This document shows, piece by piece, positions 1 through 11,000 of a stretch of 64,000 nt of DNA. Under the pieces are notes generated by a model. That model was not told the DNA's origin, ran no database searches, and was given only the letters and a program-made list of their open reading frames with translations. Positions within the stretch are counted from its first letter, which is position 1. The number at the start of each line of letters is the position of its first letter. Location of the stretch: NCBI GenBank assembly GCA_964035795.1, contig OZ038324.1, positions 9,153,077 through 9,217,076 on the forward strand, given 5' to 3'. A program made the translations under genes and the position numbers. Origin of the DNA: Pterobdella sp. o SKG-2022 (Eukaryota > Annelida > Clitellata > Hirudinida > Piscicolidae).

Positions 1-1520
1 CCTGCCTTCCACCGCTTGCGGGTTTATCCTTTCAGGCTAAGAGAGGGGGTAGATTTTGATATTGTTGGTTGTTTGTGTTAATGTTTTTTTGTTCTTCTAG
101 TATTTATGTTATATTCATTGTTTTCGTTGATATTGTTGATTTATAGTGAAACTCTGAATTGATTAATTTTAGTGTATAGTCAACAAGATCAAAAGTGAAT
201 TTCCATCTCACGGCCATGTAAGGTTTGCATCCCACAGCCATTGAAGACACAAGCGAGTTCTTAAGCTTGCCACAAATGCCAAAATCACACAATTTAACTG
301 CTCCTTTATGATTTGTCAGAATGTTGGATGGTTTAACGTCACGGTGGATGATTTTTAAGTCACTGTGAAGGTGGTGCAGTGCTTTCACTACCTGTGTGAG
401 AGTGGGAGGAGCTTAATCGTTTCATCATTTTTTATTGGTTGGAAGTCAATGGTTGTTGTCGTGTAAGTCATTGTGAACTTTTTTATAATATAAATATTTT
501 GAACATTTTTAAAGACATCATTGTTTTAAACATCTGTTATCAAGACTGTAACACACTGCAGAGGCGATGTAGGCGAGGATGTTTTCTGGAAGTTTTTCTT
601 CGTGGAGTTTGAGTGCTTTGTAGAAGCTGTCCAAGGAAGCGTCCATCAACTCCATGCAGATCCAAATATCTCCCTGGAATGTCGGTGTGGCATGTGTGCA
701 ACGAAAAAAAACATTAAGAAACAATCAATTTTTCACCAAAAATAAAGCACTAATAAAAAAAAGCTATTTAAAAAAACAAAATTTACACCTTACAACATTC
801 AACTTGTTACTTATATTAAAAATAAAGCATCAATACTTAAAACCATAAAGCGACAACTAAAAACCCACCTCCCAAAAGAGGGAGCAGTAGAATGACACGA
901 GGTGCACGCAGGACAGGGCACTCATTGACACATCCAACTCTCTCAAGAGACGCTCGTAATTGCCGTCCTCACTCGATACGTTACTGTAGTGCACTTTCTG
1001 TTCGGTGTGATGTGTGGTGGGTGCGAAAGTGCGTGTAATGTGTTATATAGAATATATTAAAATTATTTTTATTTGAAAAATTGAAAAAAACCGATAAAAT
1101 GTAAAAAATATTAAAGAGCACAACAGAATTTATAAGCACCTTAATAGCCATTTCCTGGTTCGATGGTACATGGACAGCTTTGTAGACGCAGCCAAACTGT
1201 CCCTTACCCATCACCCTGCCCAGTTTAAAATCCTCCACCCTCACTTTGTATTCTTGTCCCTCTACATACACTACATTTGCAGTCTTTGGAATGATTGGCA
1301 AACTGCATTGGTGATTAAAACTAATGGTTATTTTGATTGACACTTATAATATATGGATCGTTATTGTGTTAATTGATGGATTTTTGAAGCAAGATTCAGT
1401 AATCAATAGCTTGTCTTTTTTGTGAAAATAAGTTTTGAATAGTTTTATCATTGGAGTTGAAAATCATAACAAAAAAGAACAAAGCAACAAAGTAGGATAT
1501 GAAAGGTCTTACGACTCCAT
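1..1520 (-). CDS. MAP2K3/6: MAP kinase kinase, MKK3/MKK6 type (3' end outside window)
   Basis: Dual-specificity kinase that would phosphorylate p38-type MAP kinases in the cytoplasm. Exons read on the minus strand: 1513-1520 (tentative, M-E-S), 1140-1302, 869-997, 557-673, 212-391, 1-36, then out of the window. All junctions are GT-AG and in phase. In order one sees the glycine loop GKGQFGCV, catalytic lysine in MAIK, the GDIWICMELM hinge region, the catalytic loop IHRDVKPSN, and CDFGICG. After the CKPYMA junction the next exon begins PERINPQAVEG, an exact MKK-family continuation. The activation-loop phosphosites, Ser and Thr in the vertebrate enzymes, are both Ser here (NSLVSSMAVGCKPYM). The GDVWICMEL and CKPYMAPERINP blocks point to MKK3/6 rather than MKK4 or MKK7. 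The N-terminus is short; the 8-nt first exon rests on ATG, a GTAAGA donor and matching phase only. Confidence 0.9.
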
Positions 1521-1945
1521 AGGCTTAAAGTTGCTTCGTCAAAGTCAAAATTTTAAAATATTCCTTTTATTGAAAAAACATTACTACAAAGTTAAAATTG
1601 ACGGTTATTTATGAAACGAGATTTTAAAAGGCAATCTTTGAGTTCTAAAAGTGAACTTGCAATAAATCGAGGTACCAGTGATGTGCGGTATTTTTTTGGC
1701 TTCCTGGAGTGGGTTTGTGCCAAAATACGAGACCAAAATAAAATTTTACTATTATAGTATTTCTGAAAAATTTAGAAATTATTTAATATAAAAAGTTGAG
1801 AATTTATTAAAAGAAATAACCGATAGGACGCATTCATGTAATGTATAAGAGACTATCAAGCCTTAACGATCAAAAATCTCGAGTAAATTAAATTATCCAT
1901 ATCATTTATAAATCATCAAATAAACTATAGATTGCAAAACTGCAT

Positions 1946-4900
1946 TCACTTGAAAGTCTCTTCAAGCGCAAACAACAATTCAATAGATGGTGAGGTGGAT
2001 GGTGATTGGTGAAGGAGTGGAATGAGGGAGGAATCAAGACTCGAGAAACAGCTTGGTGGTGGTTGTTTTGGTGTGCCTACTTCATATGAGATCTGAGTGG
2101 GTGTGGTTTGAAAAGGACTAAAATATCACAATGAATCAAAATAATATAATGATGGCAAACAATCAGAAATATTTTTTTGACTACAGCAAAGATGACGGCC
2201 CAGAAGGAATAAAACCAAACTTAAAATCACATAGCACATATCCAATATGAGAAGCAAATAAATCAAACTTAAACCTGGCTGAGATCAATCTTGATGGACC
2301 AGAAACTGTTCGAAGAGGAGGACAAGGAAGATGGTGAAGAGAAGAGAGTTCTTGCGAATGGTGTGAAGCATTGTACAAATGTGTTGCACACTTGACGACA
2401 TAGTGGCACGAAGACGTTGTCTGGCGTTGTTTCATCACCTAGTATGAAACAAGACACCAGCGATAGAAACACACCCCACTCCACACCTCCATCACCCCTA
2501 CTCGTATCCTCACACCCTGTTTTATCATTCTTCCTTCGCTTTTCCTTGCCTCCTTTATTCTTCTTAAGCCCTTCCTCTTCCAATATCACTGCCCTCTTAA
2601 TCTCTCTACCCACTAATGATAAGTTCTTTCCATTTATCGGACTTTTCAAGCTGAAAACGTTGATAAGAATACAGAAATTAAAGCCATTCAATAACATGTT
2701 AAAATTCAAAAAAACTAAACACATTTTCAAAATACAAGATGCCTACAATGTCTTTAAAAGAATACATTACATTAACTCGACAACAAACTTCAACAGAACC
2801 ATCAATCTTTTAAACCACATCCAATATAAAACAACAATACATACTCATTTGATTTCTCGCGAAGGTTGTTGACCCATTTGATGTTCACAACTGAAGCTTC
2901 ATTGGCTGCTTCCTGACCACATGACCCTTGCGTTGGTTGGTTCCCATGTTGTCTAGACTTTTGTTGTGGTGATGGTAGCTGTCTTTCAGAATCACACTGG
3001 AAAGACAAATCCTTGCCTTCATGTAGCGCTTCCTTCAACTTTTTCATGCTTTCTTCATCTAGCGCTACCATTAGTCCATCTTCCACCACGCTTGTCTTCA
3101 CTTTCACCTTCAAAGCCCCATTAAATACAATGAAGGTCGCTCCAGTCACTGTGTGTTCAAGAACAAATAGTTCAATGAAGCTATAAGACAAAGACTCCAA
3201 AGATATGACATAAAAACATGATAACAGATAGCTTAACCTCACGCGATGAGACAAAAAAAGTTAAACAAGTACAATAGTGATCGAAGCTTTCACAACTGAG
3301 CCTCCAAACAGCCATAAAACATAACAAGCCCATACAAGTGCCCAACAACCTTTCCTGGGCTTCCCATGGATGTTGATGGCTTGAGTGGTGTGCTTGCCAT
3401 CACGCCCCTCGACACTCACCAGATGGCAGTCTGCTTCTTCACTCACAGAGCCCCTCACTGCCAGGATATGTCCATCACTCTGTGACAACCACCGGTGCAC
3501 CTGGAAGATTTTTCAGTCTTTGTCTATTTTCTATGTAGTTTAGTTATAGCAAAAAAAAGAACGTGTAACTGCACAAAAAAATACAGTATGAAAACAACAA
3601 AAAACCTCCCGACACCCTTACCATCTCTACCCCAAACAACCCCTCCTCCACCACTCACCTGTTTCTTAGCAGAGGTAGGAATGATGACGGAAGTGTGGTT
3701 GCCTGTGACGTGAATCAAGAGGTCTGGAACGTGGAAGATGGAGTATTGGAAAGTGTTGAAGTCAATCAGAAGGTTCATGATGGTGTGGCCAATGCCCGAA
3801 AAGACAGGCTTCCTGTGCAGTGTAGAGTATAAGGGGCACGGGTAGTCTGTGGTGTGCATTGGATGACGAATGTTTAGTTGAGGGATGGAGCTAAAAAGAA
3901 TATAAATAATAAAAACAACATAAACAAAAATAACATAATGAGTTATATCATAAGCATAAACAATGATATCAATAACAACATATAAAAGAATAATATAAAC
4001 AACAACACAAACATCTGAACTGAGCGCCAAGTCGCAGCAAGAGCCTCAGAGGCAGGCACCTGGCCCATGTTACCTCTGCTTGCAAAATGAGAAGAAGGAA
4101 GAGGCGAGGTGGTGAATGCATGCATGCATTCTGGGGTGAATGCATGGAAGAGCTATTCGATGAATTATTGGATGAATTGGGAGAATGGGTACGAGGGAGG
4201 TTTGAAACACATTGTTGGGTGCTTCTAACTGCCAAGAAAGCTCTATTAACTTTCCATTCTACGTTGATGTTATTTTTGTTGTTTTTATTATTTTTATTAT
4301 TGTTATATTCAGGAATGTTGACTACATCCATCTCTTGCAACCGTTCCCCTGGAAAAATTATTTTATCAATATTAATATTCTTAATACTACTACTATGACC
4401 AATAACAATAATGAAAATAGTAATGATGGCAACAACCGTTGATAGAGGCGTGATAAATGGATGATGTGGTGTTGATGATGTCATATAATAAAGCTCCTCC
4501 CTCTAAACTAAGCCATAACTCATTATTATTATTATCATCTTTATAAGTAATATTATCATTGTTTTTTTTGATGTTATTATTGATATTATTATCGTTTTTT
4601 TCTTCATCTTTAAGAGAATTTTCTGTATTAGAAGCTTCATCAATATCACCATTATTATCAATATTATTCTCACTATTAGCACCATCATCATTATTATCAT
4701 CATCGTGTGTATTGATTTTGATGAGGAAGGCAACTTCACACGCGCATAAGCTCAACAGACCCACGCTACTCACGTACAAAACTTTTTTTCTTATACAACA
4801 CACTTCTGCGAACATTAATATTAACAATAATAAAAAAAAAAGATAAATAAAAATAGCAAAATTATTATTTTTATTAATTTTGATCTATCCACACCACTCA

Positions 4901-4970
4901 CTAGAGATAATCTGCAAATGTAATGTCAATCTTTCGTTGATATACAGTCGTAAGGCTTCTCCTTTGTCCA

Positions 4971-5028
<58 letters not shown>

Positions 5029-8000
5029 CAAGTCGATTATAATTTATTTCGAAAAATCTTGTTGGATAAGTATAAAAGTTTAAAATAGTCTTGTATCACA
5101 CCGAAATAACTTAAAAAATTTTAATTAGTGATATAATTATTTAATGCATAAATAAAACAATAAAAAAGTACTCAAAATTTTTAGAAAGCAAGTCTTTTAA
5201 TGCTAAATTTGGATGTAAAAAAAATTGGCGGTCGAGCCTACATAAAGATTTCAAGAAACTTCGCCTAGCTGATCACTGGCAAGTCAAAAGAACACCACAC
5301 CAGATCCATAGATAAACTGCTCTGCAGTTTAGTGCACCCGCCTTATGGTGGATAAATGCACAAAAGGAAGGAAGTTGTGTGTGTGCTCGATCGTACGTTA
5401 ACATGGCTCCGCTAATTTTTTGATTTAAACCTAGTTAAAAAGTGAAATTCATTACTATTATATATCGTATAACTGTAAAAATAAACATTTAACACTATTA
5501 TAATCTTAATTTTTAAATAATCGAGTTTTTTTTTGATTTTGTCTGGGCACTCGTAACTCATATCGCTCAAAGAGGATATTAATTGTGGAAAATAAGTTGA
5601 TTCGTGGCTATTAAAACAATTTAAAAATAAAATTTTGTTAATGGTTTTTTGTACTTTAAAGTGAAGTTTTTTGAAACAAAGGATTAATAGCGGTTGATTG
5701 CGTAAAAGTGAACTTTACACAATTAAAATAAATATTTTTTGGAAATTGGTCTCTTCGGGGAAGAAAAACATTAACATAACTTTTTAGTATTTCAAAATTG
5801 TAAAAAGGTAAATTCTTCAAAATTAATGGATATCTTTCGAGCAGCCAGAACGAGGTACTGGTGTTATCTTGAGGAATGAATTCAAGGAGGCGTGGAAAAA
5901 AAATGGCGTTTTTCGCCTTATAAACGAAAGGTTATTGCAAGTAAGAGTGAAAATAGGTGGTTTTGGTATCAGTCTTATTGCCGCATATGCTCCTACAGAG
6001 GTTGATGAGTCAGAAAACAGTGACAATTTTTATGAAACACTGCAATCTACTATTGAGAGCATTTGTGAAAAGGATGTCATCATAGTAGCAGGTGATTTCA
6101 ATGCACGAGTGGGTCAGTCAACTAGTCGATCATCTCTACATGGGAAGCATAATCCAGGTGTGAGAAATAACAACGGCAGAGACTGGTGGATTTTTGCAAC
6201 TATAACAACCTGGCAATCACCAACACTTTGTTCCCTCATAAAAAATAAATCAGTATACATGAGACCATCCTGGTCAGAAAAATGGTGGACATGTCCTTGA
6301 CTACATACTCATCAATGCTCTATACCGATCTTGCATCTTGGACACCAAAGTGTTCAGAAAAACTCTTCATATTTCTGATCACTTCCCTGTTATTGCAAAG
6401 TTCAAATTTTTCAAATCACTATGTCATAAGCAACATTTTCGCAACAATAGTCACAAACAATACATTGAAAATCCCCGAGAACTAGACGAAAACATAATAA
6501 ATAATTTCAGAAATCAGGTAGCAGTGCCTGGTGGCCTAAAAAATATTGATGAGCTATGGAAAGTTTTCAAAGAAAGTTTAACATCTGCAAAAAAAGTTTT
6601 GCCAACCAAACACAAAATATAAAAAGGATTGGGTAACAAAAGAAATTCGGCAGCTGACAATTGAAAAAACTGATGTTTACCGAAAAATTATGCAACATAA
6701 ACAAAAAAATCAATCAGTTGCATTATTTCTCAAGTCCCAATATGTGATAATAAAGAAAAAATGCAAAAAAGCATGTAAACTTACTCTGAATTCATGGTGG
6801 GAAAAAAAAGTAGAGGCAGAAGATGATTATGAAATGAGTTTGAAACAAGGTAAAGGTGGCTCTTTAATAAAAAATTTGAAGTCTTTAACCAAATCAAGAA
6901 GTTATAGTTGCTTGAAGATCTTAGCCAAAGACGGCTAACAACAACAAAAATCAAACTGAAGAGATGGTGTGAACACTTCAAAGAGGTCACAAACATCAAT
7001 ACCCTGGTCAATCATTCTGCTCTTTCACATCTCCCTCAATGTCTCCCTCCATCTGATAGCTCTCTGTATCCAATGACTAAGCCTATGACAAACGAAGAAT
7101 TGTGTGTCGCACTCAAACAGTTTAAAAAAAATAGCTCGACTGGAATTGATGGAATTAGTACAGAGCTACTGCTACTAGGTGCTGATGAGACTGTTAGATG
7201 GTTGAAGTTGATTGCAGATCAAATATGGGTCGAAGAAAAGGTTCCTTCAGACCGGACCAAACAAATAACTGTTCCCATCTTCAAGAAAGGTAGCAGGTTG
7301 AAGTGCGATAACTTCCGTGGCATCTTACTTCTATTTTCAGCCTACAAAGTATTCGCAAGAGCGATGCTGAACAGAATGAAACATTATGTAAAAGAGCAAC
7401 TAAGTGAGTCCCAATGTGGGTTTCGTGCCAAGAGAGGTTGTTGTGATCAATTATTTCCTACGGAAATATTGATGCAACGGGCCAAGAAGTTCAACGTACC
7501 GGTTTTTTGTGTTCCATTGATCTCTGTAAAGCGTACGATTCAGTTAACAGAAACTTACTTTGGGCTGTGTTACGTCGTGTCTACAACTTTCCTGAAAAGT
7601 TCGTGAGTATAATAGAAGCCTTACATAAGGAAACATATGGGGTGGTGCGGTTTGAAGGTCAGTTGTCTAAAGAATACAAGGTTGAATCAGGTGTAAAGCA
7701 GGGTGATGTACTGGCTCCAACTCTGTTTAACTTATTTTTAGATGTTATCATAAGGACTGCCATGATGAAACATCCTGATGCCGAAGTCCATATTCAATAC
7801 AACCTTGACGCTCCTCTGGTAAACAACAGCCGTCATAAGTTCAACATGAGTGATAAGGCTCAAATCCTCATGTACTCAGATGATGTGGTATTATTGAGCA
7901 ATGATCGAAGTGTATTGAATTCTCTTATTCAATCGCTCAGTGAAGAATTTACCCGTTACGGCTTGAAGATCAATACTCAAAAATCTAAGTAATGGCTGTG

Positions 8001-11000
8001 TGGCCTGAAGCTGATAGTACAGACACTCATCTTGACAACAGTTCGGTGCATCAAATTGACGGTGGTTTTGAGGAAGTTGAGCAGTATCAATATCTGGGCA
8101 GTATACTTCGAAACGACTGTTCCATAGATGAAGAGATTGATACTCGTATCTGTAAAGCATCGATTGCCTTCAGAAGTATTGGAAGGCTCATATGGTAATA
8201 AAAAAAATTTAGAAAGGAAAACGAAGATGAGGCTTTTCAAATCCATTATAATGCCTATCCTGCTTTACGGTTGTGAGACTTGGGCTCCTTTGAGCAACCA
8301 TGTTCAAAGATTGCAGTCTTTTGTTAATAAGTGTGTTTGGTCTATATGTGAAATCTCTATGAGAGACATGTTAAGAAACACCGAAATAAGAAGAAGAGGC
8401 AATATTGAACGCGTAGCTTCAATCCTTCAACTGAAAAGACTCAAATGGCTAGGACATATTGAAAGAATGGCAGATTCCCGGTGGTCCAAAAAATTATTGA
8501 TCAGTAAAATATGCGATGGTAAAAGAAGTCAAAAACATTGGTGGCATGATGTGGTGAATAACGATTTGAAAGCTATTGGGTTGGTGTCTGGTTGGCGTAG
8601 CAAAGCGAAGAACAGAACGAATGGCGGAAAAGCATAAATACCCTCATAATCGATCTCAACCAGAATAAAGAACAATCAGAAAAAGATATGAAAAATCGAA
8701 AAAAAGAGCTGAATGTACAATATTACAATACTAATAACATATGTGGTGAGGTGAACATAAATAATGGGGTATTAAGCGGTTTGGTATGCTCTTTTTCTGG
8801 TTGCAACAAAATTGCAGTTAACAAAGCTGGCCTTGCAAACCACATCAGACAGAAACACTCACAACAAGCAACAATAACAATCTTATGCCAACACTGTGGT
8901 AGAAAATTCAAGCGACAAGGTTTTCAAAACCACCAGAAAAAATACGCAACAACAACAACAAGAAATGGCAACCATTCTCTGCCTCTGCCTGATGGTGGAC
9001 AAATGCAGTAGAAGAAGTGTGTGTGTATGTGTGTGTGTGTATGTGTTTTTTTTTGTGTGTGCGTGTTGAATTTGAACTTGGGCACATACATTTCTGAATG
9101 ATTTCCTTCATAGGAGTCGAGGTCAACATAAAGACGCCTGGAAAAGTAATAACCCATATTAATTATTATGAAATAAATTAATTTTTATGACTCACCGTTT
9201 TGGTCACATGTCAAAAGAGGTTGGTTGGGTAAAGGCTTGGTTGGTAAAGACAATGATGATGGTTTTTGTGAAGCTGCTGCTGATGATGATGAGGTATGTG
9301 AAGCTGGTAATGAGGATGATGAAGTATATGAAACTGGTGATGATGATGATGAAATCTGGGAAGCTGATGATGATGATGATGTATCGACTGGCTGATACAG
9401 TGGTGGCGGTGGTTCGTAAGCTAGATGTTGAGAAACAAAGAATGACGACGATGTAGGTTGCTGATGTTGTTTCTTTAACAAACTACGGAATTTCCTGCCT
9501 GAAATAGATTTAAATAGAACTTGACAATATAAAAAATTTGAATCATTTATACTCATCATCTTTTCACTCTCTCTTTTGACTATCATCACAGCATCCTCAT
9601 CCTCATAAACTTCATCATCCTCATTCTCACCAGCCCGATCCTCATGTCCATCCAAATGGGCCAAGTCCCCTCCAGGCTTGATTCCATCTGAGAACATCAC
9701 TTTTTTCCGGGTACCTGTCATTATTCCATTTATTATTACTATTATTCTCCTCAATAGTTCCAGAAGAAATAATAAGTGATAGCAATAACATTAGTAGTGG
9801 TTTTGATGAAATTAGACGAAAATCAGAGTAGCACCGTTATCACCATAAATATGAACACAATACCCCAGTCTGTGCCACCCTGACACCCTTATAACAACAC
9901 CATTTCTACCACCCCCATAACACACCATTCTTTTTAGGCACTCCAGTGGGAACGAGGACCGAGAGTAGAGGGGTGGCAGGTGGAGATTGTAAGGAAGGTG
10001 GAATAGTCGAGCAGTATTGGCTCGGGTTGTTTGGGTCTGGTCTCAAAGATGATACTGTAGTGGTTTGTGACAGAGATTTATGATGGTGGTTTGTGATGAA
10101 CGCTGACGAGTGATGGTGCTTGTTTTCAGTAAATACTGAGAATAAACAATATTTTAGTTACTCAAAATAGAAAAAAACTAACATAAACGCTCAAAAACCA
10201 CCACTACTGACAATAAAACACAGTCCAACAACCACCTCTGACCTCGATTGAAGTCGACAAAGCATTGTGAACACACTCTCTCAATACTGTCATTCATAAA
10301 TTTGATTGGGTGTCGAGAACTGCAACAGGCTGCACAAAATATCTGTAAAAGGTTGATTAAGAATTATTACTATTACTAGTTCAACTTTTTTCGTCTCATT
10401 TACATGAGGTTGGATAGTTTTATGGATGAGTGATATTTTCAACAAAACTTATAACAAACACAATTCAGTAGGTATGGCACTACGGAGAACAATTTTACAC
10501 TTCAGCTGAATATCATAAAGACACACAAAAGTTATATAATGAAAACATACTACATAACGTTATATCAAGCTAAGCCACGCCATACACTACCACACACCTC
10601 CTAACATCATCAAACTCTGAAGTATACCATACCAACTGCAAGCCAGCCCACCCTACCTTTAAAGGCCACACCATGACGCATCTCACTAAACATCATCATA
10701 CTACATTAGAGCACATTACACCACTACAAACTTCCCATATCATATCATACTATCACCGACCACACCACCACAAATCACAAACCTCACACCACCACAAATC
10801 ACATCCCTCACACCACCACGAATCACATCCCTCACAAACCAGACCACAAGCTCTACAGTGATGTTTTCTTCGAAGCAGTGTGAATGCTGACTGACATGAT
10901 AAACAATGCTTTGTCTCTTCATCACCCATCCATGTTGGCTTCACCTGGTGTGGTGTTGTTCCAGTGTTGAGATTGTATGGTGTTGCAGTTTTGTTGCTGT

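Noticed and set aside
4087..4846. Plus-strand hydrophobic ORFs over the SARA gene
   Set aside because: Shadows of the Asn/Asp-rich minus-strand SARA exons, which have conserved blocks, correct phases and splice sites.
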